Part shown: one piece after another, positions 25,871 to 34,829 of the stretch
Position numbering within the stretch: position 1 is the first letter of the stretch
Layout of the letters: every line of letters starts with the position of its first letter
Source: Bacillota bacterium
GTDB lineage: Bacteria > Bacillota > Clostridia > Peptostreptococcales > Anaerovoracaceae
DNA: 64,000 nucleotides
Reading direction: 5' to 3'
Assembly: GCA_022793795.1 (NCBI GenBank)
Contig: JAAWDM010000031.1
Location: 1-64,000 of the forward strand
Notes under the pieces: generated by a model
The model's database searches: none
The model's input: only the letters and a program-made list of their open reading frames with translations
Told to the model about the DNA's origin: nothing
Program-made: the position numbers and the translations under genes

Positions 25871-26665
25871 ATGAAAATTTTTATCAGTGCAGATATTGAA
25901 GGTATTACCGGCGTTACCAGTTGGGAATCCACACGCTACGGCGGCAAAGGCTATGAAAAAGCCTGTCATCAAATGTCATTGGAAACAGCCGCAGCATGTA
26001 GAGCCGCCATGGCTGCCGGTTATGACGTAGTCGTAAAGGATGGCCACGAAGATGCCATGAACATCGACCATGAACTGCTCCCAAAGGGAACAGAATTGAT
26101 TTCCGGCTGGACGTGTACTCCCCTGTCCATGTTGGGTGGTTTAGATGAGACCTTTGCAGGCGTCATCTATATCGGTTATCACTCCGCTGCATGGACCAAC
26201 ACCAGCCCATTAAAGCACACCTGTGAAGATTATATCTACAACTGGTTTAAAATAAACGATGAATATGCCTCTGAATTTACCATTAATTCTGGCGTAGCAG
26301 ACCAGTTCGGCGTTCCATCCCTACTGTTAACCGGCGATGAAGGCATCTGCCAGGAAGCGGCAAAGACCTATCCAGGCATTGCCACTGTGGCTGCTAAACG
26401 GGGCATCGGCGACGCCACCTGGAATCGCCATCCTGACGATGTGATTCAAGCTATCGAAAAGACCGTTGCCGACGTACTGTCCAAACCTCTTCCAAAAGCA
26501 AAGCCTCTGGCCAGCCAGTATACCATGACTCTATGTTATAAAGACTTCCAAAAGGCCAGCAGTGCGTCTATTTTCCCAGGTGTAAAACAGCTGGATGACT
26601 TCACTGTATCCTATACAGCAGCCACACCGCTGGATTTAGCTAAATGCCGCTATTTCATCGGCTAA
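25871..26665 (+). CDS. D-aminopeptidase, M55 family (DppA-like)
   Basis: The 264-residue protein begins MKIFISADIEGITGVTSW, the M55 opening with metal-binding Asp and Glu. It has KDGHEDAMNID, IGYHSAAWTNT and LLTGDEG, as in DppA of Bacillus. M55 enzymes form decamers and release D-amino acids such as D-Ala from peptides. It is one of few plus-strand genes here and converges on aroC with only 4 bp between stops. It may recycle cell wall peptides. A terminator is not visible in the 4-bp gap. Confidence 0.93.
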   Translation: MKIFISADIEGITGVTSWESTRYGGKGYEKACHQMSLETAAACRAAMAAGYDVVVKDGHEDAMNIDHELLPKGTELISGWTCTPLSMLGGLDETFAGVIYIGYHSAAWTNTSPLKHTCEDYIYNWFKINDEYASEFTINSGVADQFGVPSLLLTGDEGICQEAAKTYPGIATVAAKRGIGDATWNRHPDDVIQAIEKTVADVLSKPLPKAKPLASQYTMTLCYKDFQKASSASIFPGVKQLDDFTVSYTAATPLDLAKCRYFIG

Positions 26666-26669
26666 GGCA

Positions 26670-27755
26670 TCACTCTCCATCCATCAAGCTGTCTAGCGCT
26701 GCTAAAGCGGCGGCGGCCTCCACACAGGCTGCTGCCCGCTCTACGATACAAGGGTCGTGACGGCCTTTTATTTGCAGCTTGGTATTTTCTCCAGCAGACA
26801 TGGATATGCTGTCCTGCTCCTTGAAGATGGAAGGAGTAGGCTTCACTGCCACCCGAAAGACGATGGGCATGCCGCTGACAATGCCGCCTAAAATACCGCC
26901 ATGATGATTGGTTCTGGTTCGTACTGTACCCGATTCGTCTACATAAAACGGGTCGTTATTCTCGCTGCCCCTAAGAGCTGCACAAGCAAAGCCGTTTCCG
27001 AATTCAATGGCTTTTATTGCAGGAATCCCAAAGACAATCTGAGAAATGCGGCCCTCCATGCCGTCAAAGATATGGTCGCCGCAAGCGCCCGGAGCAAGGC
27101 CTGTGACCACACATTCGATGATGCCGCCTACAGAGTCGCCATCGGCCTGAGCCGCCGCCATGACTTCTTCCATGGCGGCTTTTCCTTTTTCATCCACCAT
27201 GTGAATACCAGTAACTGCATCCTCCGACGCAACGCCGCTGACACCGCCTACTGACAGCATCTGTGCTGTCACCTCTATCCCGCGCCGCTCTAAAATCTGT
27301 TTCGCGATACCTCCTGCTGCGCATAATGGAGCCGTCAATCTGCCAGAAAAATGGCCGCCACCTCGAAGGTCTACATTTTCTCCATACCGCATCATCGCGG
27401 CATAGTCGGCATGACCTGGTCGGGGCACATCCTTTAGATTGTTATAATCGCCGGAACGCTGGTTGGTATTTTCAATGATAATGCACATGGGAGAGTTGAT
27501 AATAGTATAAATTTCATGGCCTTCTTGAGCGCTTCTCTCTTCCAGCACACCGCTTAAAAACACCGGTACATCCGGCTCCTTTCTGGCCGTGGAATACTTC
27601 TTGCCCACAGCAGAACGCCGAGCCATGAATTGATTAAGCTGGTCCATATGGATTTTTTCCCCAGCAGGAAACCCATCGGCAACCACACCGATAGCCTTGC
27701 CATGTGACTCGCCGAAAATCGTAATCTTGATACGCTTTCCCCATGTACTGCTCAT
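26670..27755 (-). CDS. aroC: Chorismate synthase
   Basis: The 361-residue protein starts STWGKRIKITIFGESHGKA, the chorismate synthase opening with the GESHG motif. It keeps RPGHADYAAMMRYG and RGGGHFSGRLTAPLCAAGG, which bind reduced FMN and substrate. It converts EPSP to chorismate, ending the shikimate pathway. Its start overlaps aroA by 4 bp, so it is the last gene of the aroF-tyrA-aroB-aroA-aroC operon. Confidence 0.97.
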   Translation of the reverse strand: MSSTWGKRIKITIFGESHGKAIGVVADGFPAGEKIHMDQLNQFMARRSAVGKKYSTARKEPDVPVFLSGVLEERSAQEGHEIYTIINSPMCIIIENTNQRSGDYNNLKDVPRPGHADYAAMMRYGENVDLRGGGHFSGRLTAPLCAAGGIAKQILERRGIEVTAQMLSVGGVSGVASEDAVTGIHMVDEKGKAAMEEVMAAAQADGDSVGGIIECVVTGLAPGACGDHIFDGMEGRISQIVFGIPAIKAIEFGNGFACAALRGSENNDPFYVDESGTVRTRTNHHGGILGGIVSGMPIVFRVAVKPTPSIFKEQDSISMSAGENTKLQIKGRHDPCIVERAAACVEAAAALAALDSLMDGE

Positions 27756-28993
27756 AACAGCTTCTCCCTTTCCTGAAAAAATCCTGGATAAGACTTATTG
27801 ACAGCTTCTGCGCCTAAAATGGTCACCGGATTTCTGCAAAGAGCCGCGCCGATGGCTGCGCTCATGACAATGCGATGGTCCCCAGAGCCCTCTACCATGC
27901 CGCCGGCCAGCTTAGAACCGGTTCCATGAATGAGTAAATAATCCGCTCCTTCTTCCACCTGACCGCCCAGCGCCCGCACCATGGCAGCCGTGGTAATCAG
28001 CCGATCGCTTTCCTTCAGCCTAAGCCTTCCTGCATTGTAAATCTTACTGTCTCCTCGGGCAGCAGCCGCCACCACAGATATCATCGGTACCAGGTCAGGA
28101 ATATCCTTTACATCTATGCTGGTAGGATGAAGGGTTTGCTCCTTGGGTCTACTGACCGTCACCCTGCCGCTGCCAAGACCATCCTCTTCCTCTATCACAG
28201 ATGCACCGAACTGACGCAATACTCGGCAGATCTGTCTATCTCCTTGTACGGACTGAAGATTGAGGCCCGTCACCCTCACTGGACCTCCGTCACCCAAAGC
28301 GCCGGCAGCAAGCCAAAAAGCAGCGTTTGACCAGTCCCCTTCCACATCTACACATCCAGGGCTTTGATACCTTTGACCGCCTTTGATGAAAAAGGTATTT
28401 TGCACCGCGTCCTCATCAATTTCAATACCAAACTGTCTCAAAACCGAAAGGGTGATGTCGATGTAAGGCCTGGACTCTACCTGACCCTCCAATCGCAATG
28501 AACTGTTTTGGGAAAGAAGGGGTAGAGCAAACAAAAGGCCGCTGATATACTGACTAGACACATTGGCTGCAATGGTATAATTTCCTGGCGTAAGTTTGCC
28601 GGTTAGCGCCATATGCCCATCCTCATGCTCCACCTTCACCCCATGGGGCTCCATGGCCTTTAGCAACGGCTCCATAGGCCGCTCCATCAGACGGCCGCGA
28701 CCAGTAAAAATCGTCCGCTCCCGAAGACCCAGAGCCCCGCAGATAGGTAGAGAAAAGCGAAGGGTCGTGCCGCTTTCTCCACAGTCCAACTCCGCCTCCC
28801 TGTTAGACAATCCTCGGATTACCCTGCGAGTTGCCTGAATATCTTCACTGCCATTAGACATACGGACTTCCGTCTTTTGACCGGTCATCGCCTCTGCCAA
28901 AGCTGCCGCCAACATCAACCGATGGGCAAAGGATTTGGACTCGATTACCTGCACCTGTCCTGTCAAACTTTTATTATTTAGCGTAATCTCCAT
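27752..28993 (-). CDS. aroA: 3-phosphoshikimate 1-carboxyvinyltransferase (EPSP synthase)
   Basis: The 413-residue protein shows KSFAHRLMLAAALAEA (phosphoshikimate-binding Lys/Ser), DCGESGTTLRFSLP near residue 70, EGDWSNAAFWLAAGALG, and the catalytic RLKESDRL. It adds phosphoenolpyruvate to shikimate 3-phosphate. The motif SGTTLR (T in place of the A of SGTAxR enzymes) is also met among Firmicute enzymes. The frame overlaps aroB by 20 bp and aroC by 4 bp. Confidence 0.96.
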   Translation of the reverse strand: MEITLNNKSLTGQVQVIESKSFAHRLMLAAALAEAMTGQKTEVRMSNGSEDIQATRRVIRGLSNREAELDCGESGTTLRFSLPICGALGLRERTIFTGRGRLMERPMEPLLKAMEPHGVKVEHEDGHMALTGKLTPGNYTIAANVSSQYISGLLFALPLLSQNSSLRLEGQVESRPYIDITLSVLRQFGIEIDEDAVQNTFFIKGGQRYQSPGCVDVEGDWSNAAFWLAAGALGDGGPVRVTGLNLQSVQGDRQICRVLRQFGASVIEEEDGLGSGRVTVSRPKEQTLHPTSIDVKDIPDLVPMISVVAAAARGDSKIYNAGRLRLKESDRLITTAAMVRALGGQVEEGADYLLIHGTGSKLAGGMVEGSGDHRIVMSAAIGAALCRNPVTILGAEAVNKSYPGFFQEREKLL

Positions 28994-30083
28994 CTGTACC
29001 CTCCGCTCCCAGCAAAAATGTTTCCATCTCCGCGGTTTTCATGTCGTGAATATAACACTCCCCGATTTTTTTCGGCAAAATCAGGTGAATCTTGGCGCCG
29101 TCTATCTTTTTATCAGCCAGCATGGCCTCTCCCAGCGCCCTCCCAGGAAAATCTGTAGTCACAGGCAGTCCATAGGCCGTCAAAATCCGCTCTAACGTCT
29201 GACCGACGCCTTTCTCGCAGATGCCAGCCTGCTCCGCTGCCTTTGTTGCCATTATCATTCCTATGGCCACTGCTTTACCGTGAGAAATGGAAAAACCGCT
29301 GTTCTTCTCCACAGCGTGTCCAATGGTATGTCCAAAGTTGAGCAGGGCCCGAAGACCCTTTTCCCGTTCGTCCTGAGACACTACCTCTTCCTTGATTTCT
29401 ACACATCTGGCGATGATTTCTGTCATCAGTTCCTCATCCTGCCTTTTGTCCGGCAAAACATGGCGCTCCAGTTTGTCAAACAAGGCCCTATCCCAAATCA
29501 TACCGTACTTGATGACCTCGGCGCAGCCATCAATAAAGATTTCCCGAGATAGAGTATCCAGCAGCCTTACATCCATGATAACACCGACTGGCTGGTAAAA
29601 AGCTCCCACCAAATTTTTTCCTTCTGGCAAATTGATGGCAGTCTTTCCGCCCACCGAAGAATCCACTGCCGCCAGCAGGGTAGTAGGCAACTGAACGAAA
29701 TCGATTCCCCTCAAAAAAGTGGCTGCCAAAAATCCGGCCAAATCTCCCACAACGCCGCCGCCCAAAGCAAAGATCATATCGCTGCGGCTTACATGGCGGT
29801 CTGCCATAAAGGATAACAGCTTCAAATACGCCTCTCCGCTTTTGGCAGTCTCTCCTGCGGGAACCACCGCCTTCATAACCTGAAATCCCAGGGTTTCCAG
29901 CTTTTCGCTGACCCTTTCGCCATAAAGGCTGTCCACATTTTCATCGGTAATCAATACAGCCTTAGCCCCGCGCAAACCAGCCTTTGTTACCTTGGGCGGC
30001 AGCAAGTCCGCCAGCTGATCCATGAGACCTGCTCCTATATGTACGTCATAGGGACGTATTGTATTTATATGAATGGTTTTCAT
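28974..30083 (-). CDS. aroB: 3-dehydroquinate synthase
   Basis: The 369-residue enzyme has the NAD-binding ALGGGVVGDLAGFLAATF near residue 106, QLPTTLLAAVDSSVGGKTAI, and FGHTIGHAVEKNSG with metal-binding histidines. It converts DAHP to 3-dehydroquinate. The start overlaps the tyrA stop by 4 bp. All neighbours are pathway genes, so the operon order is aroF, tyrA, aroB, aroA, aroC. Confidence 0.96.
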   Translation of the reverse strand: MKTIHINTIRPYDVHIGAGLMDQLADLLPPKVTKAGLRGAKAVLITDENVDSLYGERVSEKLETLGFQVMKAVVPAGETAKSGEAYLKLLSFMADRHVSRSDMIFALGGGVVGDLAGFLAATFLRGIDFVQLPTTLLAAVDSSVGGKTAINLPEGKNLVGAFYQPVGVIMDVRLLDTLSREIFIDGCAEVIKYGMIWDRALFDKLERHVLPDKRQDEELMTEIIARCVEIKEEVVSQDEREKGLRALLNFGHTIGHAVEKNSGFSISHGKAVAIGMIMATKAAEQAGICEKGVGQTLERILTAYGLPVTTDFPGRALGEAMLADKKIDGAKIHLILPKKIGECYIHDMKTAEMETFLLGAEGTDGDYAK

Positions 30084-30961
30084 TTTTTCCTCTTTTCCTC
30101 TAGCTGTTCCTTTCGCTCCCGTCCATCCTTCAGAAGAGCTTTCAAAGATTCTCTATCCTCCTCTTCAATGGCCTTTCGATATGCACAGAGACTGTCAATA
30201 AGGATATCCAGTTCTTTCAGCAGCGGCTCCTTATTATACATAAACAACTCCGTCCACATGGCTTCGTTGAGATAAGCCACCCTGGTCAAGTCCCGAAAAC
30301 TGCCGCCGCTGTATCCATCCTCTTCCACTGCAGAAGGACTCTTTACAAAGGCGTTGGAGGCGATATGGGAAAGCTGGGACGTATAGGCAATCATCCTATC
30401 GTGATGGTCCGCCTTGGCCACCTTAAATTTTGCACAGCCCAAAGGAGCAAGGGCTTCTTTCACCCTGCTAAGGAGCCGAATATCGTCAAAGACCGGCGGC
30501 ACCACCACCATGGACGCGCCTTGAAACAAATCGGCCCGGGACACCTTAATACCCGACCGCTCGGTTCCCGCCATGGGATGACCGCCCACAAAGGTAAAAC
30601 CCTCCTCCTGGGCAATGGGAAAGCAGGCGTTGCAAACAGCAGCCTTCACGCCGCAGCAATCCATGACCAGCCCGCCCTTTTGAAAGGCTTTGCGATTTTT
30701 CTCCACATAGTCCATGGCTGCCGCCGGATAGATGGCCAAAAATACCAGGTCGCACCGATTCAAACTACCTATCCCTTCTCCATCAGCTTCCAGCTTCTCA
30801 TCAATAACACCGGCCAGCTTGGCATAAGCCTGCATCTTGTCATCTAAATCATAGCCATACACCGTATAGCCAGCCTGTTTATAGGCTTTGGCAATGGATC
30901 CGCCGATAAGGCCCAGGCCAACTACCCCAACCGTCTTCACCTGCTCTGTCTTATCTCTCAT
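30080..30961 (-). CDS. tyrA: Prephenate dehydrogenase
   Basis: The 293-residue protein starts with a Rossmann motif, VKTVGVVGLGLIGGSIAKAY, and has FVGGHPMAGTERSGI (catalytic His region) and YSGGSFRDLTRVA. It oxidatively decarboxylates prephenate to 4-hydroxyphenylpyruvate for tyrosine. The ATG at 30961 follows GAGGTG and overlaps the aroF stop; a start at 31042 would lie deep within aroF. No C-terminal ACT domain is present, so tyrosine feedback would have to act elsewhere. Confidence 0.95.
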   Translation of the reverse strand: MRDKTEQVKTVGVVGLGLIGGSIAKAYKQAGYTVYGYDLDDKMQAYAKLAGVIDEKLEADGEGIGSLNRCDLVFLAIYPAAAMDYVEKNRKAFQKGGLVMDCCGVKAAVCNACFPIAQEEGFTFVGGHPMAGTERSGIKVSRADLFQGASMVVVPPVFDDIRLLSRVKEALAPLGCAKFKVAKADHHDRMIAYTSQLSHIASNAFVKSPSAVEEDGYSGGSFRDLTRVAYLNEAMWTELFMYNKEPLLKELDILIDSLCAYRKAIEEEDRESLKALLKDGRERKEQLEEKRKK

Positions 30962-31977
30962 TCCATCACCTCGCGAATCCCATTGACGCCTTTCATCACA
31001 TGGGCAAACTGGTCCGGCGTCAAAGATTGGGCTCCGTCGCAAAGGGCTTTAGACGGGTTATTATGGACCTCAATCATCAGTCCGTCCGCACCTGCAGCTA
31101 CCGCTGCCAGGGCCATAGGCTTCACCAGCCTAGCCATGCCAGTGGCATGACTCGGGTCCACGATTACCGGCAGATGGGTCAACTCTTTCAGCATAGGGAT
31201 CGCGGATAAATCCAAAGTGTTTCTCGTATAGGTTTCAAAGGTACGGATTCCCCGCTCGCACAGAATAATATTTTCATTGCCGCCTGCCATAATATACTCA
31301 GCGCTCATGAGCCATTCCTTTAAGGTGCTGGCCAGGCCCCGCTTCAATAAGATAGGCTTGTCTATCTTTCCCAGTTCTTTGAGCAACTCAAAGTTCTGCA
31401 TATTTCTGGCTCCCACCTGAATCAAATCCACATGCTCAAACATGGGCAAATGGTTAGGGTTCATGATTTCTGTCACGATAGGTAGACCGGTCATCTTCTT
31501 GGCATGTTCCAAAAGCTGGATTCCCTCATCCTTTAAGCCCTGAAAATCATAAGGGGAGGTCCTTGGCTTAAAGGCGCCGCCTCGCAAAATGGAGGCGCCG
31601 GCAGCCTTGACTCCTGCAGCCACCTCTTCAATTTGCTCTGGATTTTCCACAGAGCAAGGTCCTGCCATCACCGCAAAATGTCCTCCGCCCACTTTAACGC
31701 TGTTTGCCCCGTCGGTGGCGCCCACTTCAACGATAGAATCCTTTGGATGAAATTTTCTATTTGCCTTTTTAAAGGGCTCTGAAATGGTCTTGACCCCTTC
31801 CACGATGTCCAGACTTTCCAGAAGTTCCCGATCTATATTGGTGGTATCTCCCACCAATCCCACGATGGTAGTATAATCGCCTTTAGACAGATGCACCTTC
31901 AGGTTCATGGACTCTAACCAATCGATTAAGTCCTTAAGCTGCTTTTCTGTTGTCTCTCTCTTTAATACTGCAATCAT
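30958..31977 (-). CDS. aroF: 3-deoxy-7-phosphoheptulonate synthase (DAHP synthase, type I-beta with regulatory domain)
   Basis: The 339-residue protein has an N-terminal ferredoxin-like regulatory domain (about residues 1-70), as in the Thermotoga type enzyme. The barrel follows with MAGPCSVENPEQIEEVA, RGGAFKPRTSPYDFQGL, GARNMQNFELLKELG, KRGLASTLKEW and VIVDPSHATG. It condenses PEP with erythrose 4-phosphate to begin aromatic synthesis, and the N-terminal domain binds aromatic amino acids for feedback. It is the first gene of the aro operon and lies behind a leader that looks like an attenuator. Confidence 0.96.
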   Translation of the reverse strand: MIAVLKRETTEKQLKDLIDWLESMNLKVHLSKGDYTTIVGLVGDTTNIDRELLESLDIVEGVKTISEPFKKANRKFHPKDSIVEVGATDGANSVKVGGGHFAVMAGPCSVENPEQIEEVAAGVKAAGASILRGGAFKPRTSPYDFQGLKDEGIQLLEHAKKMTGLPIVTEIMNPNHLPMFEHVDLIQVGARNMQNFELLKELGKIDKPILLKRGLASTLKEWLMSAEYIMAGGNENIILCERGIRTFETYTRNTLDLSAIPMLKELTHLPVIVDPSHATGMARLVKPMALAAVAAGADGLMIEVHNNPSKALCDGAQSLTPDQFAHVMKGVNGIREVME

Positions 31978-32019
31978 GTCGCTTCTCCTTTTCTTCTGTA
32001 CTATTCTACCTCAAAATAT

Positions 32020-32104
32020 AATAAATAAAAAGAGATTTGCAGAATTTTGCTGTAAATCTCTTTGGTCTGCCTCTTGTCTCTGGGCCTAATTTTCAGAAAA
32101 TTCT
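32020..32104 (-). promoter_or_regulatory. Transcription attenuator in the aroF leader (candidate)
   Basis: On the minus strand a terminator is formed by AAAGAGATTT and AAATCTCTTT (plus-strand arms 32029-32038 and 32054-32063), a 3-bp inner stem, and a T-rich run. The segment AGAATTTT made earlier in the leader (32097-32104) is an exact complement of AAAATTCT (32041-32048), which lies in the terminator's loop and arm. The two pairings exclude each other. No T-box signature is present, so the trigger is unknown. Confidence 0.65.
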
Positions 32105-32118
32105 TAAAATTTACCCCT

Positions 32119-32147
32119 ACCTTATCACACCTATCTCTTCTTGTCAA
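32119..32147 (-). promoter_or_regulatory. Promoter of the aroF operon
   Basis: TTGACA (32142-32147) and TAAGGT with an extended TG (32119-32124) have a 17-bp spacer on the minus strand. They would give a leader of about 135 nt before aroF. Confidence 0.7.
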
Positions 32148-32179
32148 GTCTGTTTTCGCTGCTAAATAGTCATTGGTTT

Positions 32180-32309
32180 GTTGTACATTTTTTACATTTT
32201 CCGAAAAAAGCCAACACTAACCTCAGAACTGCCCTGACAACACTGATTTTGCAAAAGGAGTAAGTCAAAAATGTTGTCACATTTTCTATAAAACAGAAAA
32301 TATGACAAC
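32180..32309 (-). repeat. Dispersed intergenic repeat, family 1, copy B (shortened)
   Basis: This is a 130-bp copy in minus orientation. Read on that strand it begins GTTGTCATATTTT and ends AATGTACAAC. It shares TTTGCAAAATCAGTGTTG and CTGAGGT with copy A, but lacks about 55-60 bp that carry the second GCCAAC arm in copies A and C. It lies about 70 bp past the spoIIP stop and in the same direction as spoIIP. Confidence 0.78.
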
Positions 32310-32378
32310 ATTTCTATTGAGATTCCAGTGCTAGATATGTCTAAATTAGCCTAGAAATGCTTCTCATCAACCCCCTCG

Positions 32379-33308
32379 CTAATTTCCTGCCTTCATGGTC
32401 TTTGCCAATATTTTGCCATAAATCTTGGCTGTATTTCTTACGTCTTCGATGTCGTTGCGGTTGTTGCCGAATTCCAACAACAAATATTTGTCGCACAGGT
32501 TTTGATTGTACTGATATCCTCGCTCAAGGACGTTTCCCGTATAACCGGAGAACTCATCGGTAGCAACCTGGTTCAAAGCCTCAATAAACTTGGAATTGGA
32601 CTGATATGTAGGCGTAATGGTGCTGACCACATAGAGGTAACGAGCACAGGTCTTTCCCTCTACCGAAATAGTGGCTCCTGCTGTCTCTGCTGCGATGGCG
32701 TCTCGATGCAGGTCGATGACGCACTCTATGGTCGGATATTTTTCCAGCAGCTTCTCAACGGTTTCATAGCTCCTGCTGTAAGAACTATTGTAGGAAGGGT
32801 CGTCGTGAAGAGTTTCATCGTGAACCACCGAGATACCTTCCTCCTCCAAACTCTCCGCAAGCACCTGTCCCACATCGCGCACAGAATTTTCCTTCTTTTT
32901 AGAATGATAATTTCCCCCTGAGGCCGGAAGATAAGTCTCTGTAGCGTGGGTGTGAATGATTAAAACCGCTGGATCCTCTCCAAACACCACTGGCTCCTTT
33001 GGTTTCTCCTCTTCCTTCTTCACTGTCTTTGCTGCCACTTCATCCTTCTTCTCCTGCTGGGCCGACAGAAGGGTATCGGCCCCCTGCTCCTCATTATCCC
33101 TGGAATCAGCCACAAAAACGTCTGCTTCAGGGTAGACCGAACTGATACACAAAGCTCCGAAATCCGCTGGTGAAAGAGAGCCTCCCCCGGCAAATATGTT
33201 CTGGGCCGCGCCGCCTTCACCGCCTGTCCCGCCGGCCGCCAAAAAACTGAACAAAAACGTGCTGATTACATAGATTGTAATCAACTTTCCGAAAAAATTT
33301 CGTCTCAT
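32379..33308 (-). CDS. spoIIP: Stage II sporulation protein P
   Basis: The 309-residue protein has an N-terminal membrane helix (IYVISTFLFSFLAAGG), a low-complexity linker, and the SpoIIP amidase/endopeptidase domain. Its motifs include VLIIHTHATETYLPA (metal His), CVIDLHRDAI, and YLLLEFGNNRNDIEDV with the catalytic Glu. With SpoIID and SpoIIM it thins septal peptidoglycan during engulfment. It lies directly downstream of gpr, the usual order in spore formers. GGGAGG precedes the ATG. Confidence 0.95.
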   Translation of the reverse strand: MRRNFFGKLITIYVISTFLFSFLAAGGTGGEGGAAQNIFAGGGSLSPADFGALCISSVYPEADVFVADSRDNEEQGADTLLSAQQEKKDEVAAKTVKKEEEKPKEPVVFGEDPAVLIIHTHATETYLPASGGNYHSKKKENSVRDVGQVLAESLEEEGISVVHDETLHDDPSYNSSYSRSYETVEKLLEKYPTIECVIDLHRDAIAAETAGATISVEGKTCARYLYVVSTITPTYQSNSKFIEALNQVATDEFSGYTGNVLERGYQYNQNLCDKYLLLEFGNNRNDIEDVRNTAKIYGKILAKTMKAGN

Positions 33309-33327
33309 CCTGCTTCCTCCCCATTCT

Positions 33328-34218
33328 CTAAGAATATATGCCAGGATGAAGGGTAATATTTATACCATCTGCAATAATTTCGGAAAAATCTTTGATAATC
33401 TGGTCTATATCTGTGGAAGTAACGATCATGTCCAAGTCCCGCTCTGCAAAATATTTAGTCACGGCTTTTTCGCTCCAGCCGTCCATCTCCGATGCAGCGT
33501 CCAGAATCAATGTCCGGCTGTCGATAACCGTAGGTACGCCGATGGAAATGACCTTGCAGCCCAGGGTTTTATGGGAAATTTCTTTACGCCTGTTCCCCAT
33601 GCCCGCCCCCGGCGCAATGCCTGTATCGCAAATCTGAATGGTAGAGCTAATTCGCCGGATATCTTTGGCCGCCAGTGCATCGATGATGACCACCACCTCT
33701 GGCTCCACCAATCCCACAATCTTCTCAATCACATCGGCGGTTTCCATACCAGTAACCCCTGTAACCGAAGGATTAAACCCGCTGACATTGGCCATATCCC
33801 AATCTCCATCGCAGTCATAAATGCGGAACAGATGGCTGGTTACCTTCACCTTATCCACTGTATGGGGACCCAGGCTGTCCGGCGTCACCTTTTCGTTCCC
33901 CAGACCTACCACTAGGACCTTTAGATGATAGTGGAAAGAAATCAATTCCTTTAGGGCTGCTGCCAGGGCGCGGGCCGCTCGCTGCTTGATATTCTCCTTT
34001 TCTTCTGCAATGCCTTTTACCTCTAAGGTGATGTAAGTTCCCTTGGGTTTTCCAAAAGCCCTCTCTCCCGTTTCATCGGTAATGATGATTTCTGTTAAAG
34101 CGATATCTTCATCAATGTCTCTCTGCTTTCTGGTAAATCCTAGATTTTCGTTGGATTGGTCCTCTGCGTTCTTTAAATTTTCATGGATTTCCACCGCCAA
34201 ATCGGTTCTGTACTTCAT
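33328..34218 (-). CDS. gpr: Spore germination protease GPR
   Basis: The 296-residue protein begins YRTDLAVEIHENL, a pro-sequence removed on activation. It has VVGLGNEKVTPDSLGPHTV and GFNPSVTGVTGMETADVIEK, with VVIIDALAAKDIRRI, typical of peptidase family A25. GPR degrades small acid-soluble spore proteins at germination and is normally made under SigG in the forespore. It is divergent from rpsT and upstream of spoIIP. GGAGATGATAAT precedes the ATG. Confidence 0.96.
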   Translation of the reverse strand: MKYRTDLAVEIHENLKNAEDQSNENLGFTRKQRDIDEDIALTEIIITDETGERAFGKPKGTYITLEVKGIAEEKENIKQRAARALAAALKELISFHYHLKVLVVGLGNEKVTPDSLGPHTVDKVKVTSHLFRIYDCDGDWDMANVSGFNPSVTGVTGMETADVIEKIVGLVEPEVVVIIDALAAKDIRRISSTIQICDTGIAPGAGMGNRRKEISHKTLGCKVISIGVPTVIDSRTLILDAASEMDGWSEKAVTKYFAERDLDMIVTSTDIDQIIKDFSEIIADGINITLHPGIYS

Positions 34219-34286
34219 ATTATCATCTCCATCGTGGTTTTCATATTTTTGTCCTTATTTTTTACAGATATATTTTGTAAAATTCC

Positions 34287-34315
34287 TTGCAATCCCTTCC
34301 AAATTCGTATATAAT
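34287..34315 (+). promoter_or_regulatory. Promoter of rpsT
   Basis: TTGCAA (34287-34292) and TATAAT (34310-34315) are spaced by 17 bp, about 87 bp before rpsT. Confidence 0.75.
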
Positions 34316-34402
34316 TCAAGTTGCGAATTTGTGTCTTCTTTGCTTGGCCGAAAGCTGGACAAAGATGAATACGCTAAAAAATATAAAGTGGGGTGAAAAA
34401 TA

Positions 34403-34675
34403 ATGGCAAACATTAAATCCGCAAAGAAAAGAATCCGTGTAATCGACAAGAAGACTGCAAGAAACAGAAGAATTAAAGGTCATCTGAAGGCTGTTCTGAA
34501 GAACTTCGAAGCTGCCATAGCAGAAGGAAACTTAGAAGTAGCAGAGGAAAAGTTAAGACTTGCAGAGAAAAAGCTGAAGCAGGCTGCAGCTAAGAAAACA
34601 ATTTCTAAGAACGCCGCTTCCAGAAAGACTTCCAGATTATATAAGAGATTCAACGCAGCGAAAGCCGCAAAATAA
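34403..34675 (+). CDS. rpsT: 30S ribosomal protein S20
   Basis: The 90-residue basic protein starts MANIKSAKKRIRVIDKK and ends with NAASRKTSRLYKRFNA, the S20 signature. It binds 16S rRNA early in 30S assembly. It is a single-gene unit: a good promoter lies upstream, GGGGTG precedes the ATG, and a strong terminator follows. It is divergent from gpr, a common arrangement. Confidence 0.97.
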   Translation: MANIKSAKKRIRVIDKKTARNRRIKGHLKAVLKNFEAAIAEGNLEVAEEKLRLAEKKLKQAAAKKTISKNAASRKTSRLYKRFNAAKAAK

Positions 34676-34726
34676 GTCTCACCCGTCCCCACCAGCACAT
34701 AAGTTAAATGTGCAGCAAGAGCAATC

Positions 34727-34760
34727 AAAAAACCATGGATGTGTCTCCCATGGTTTTTTT
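34727..34760 (+). terminator. Rho-independent terminator of rpsT
   Basis: A perfect 12-bp stem, AAAAAACCATGG (34727-34738) and CCATGGTTTTTT (34748-34759), is followed by Ts. Confidence 0.9.
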
Positions 34761-34829
34761 CATATCCCCCCTTGGGCCTGCAAATATTTTTTTCAATATC
34801 GACCATGCTAAACATCAGGAGGTAGCGTT

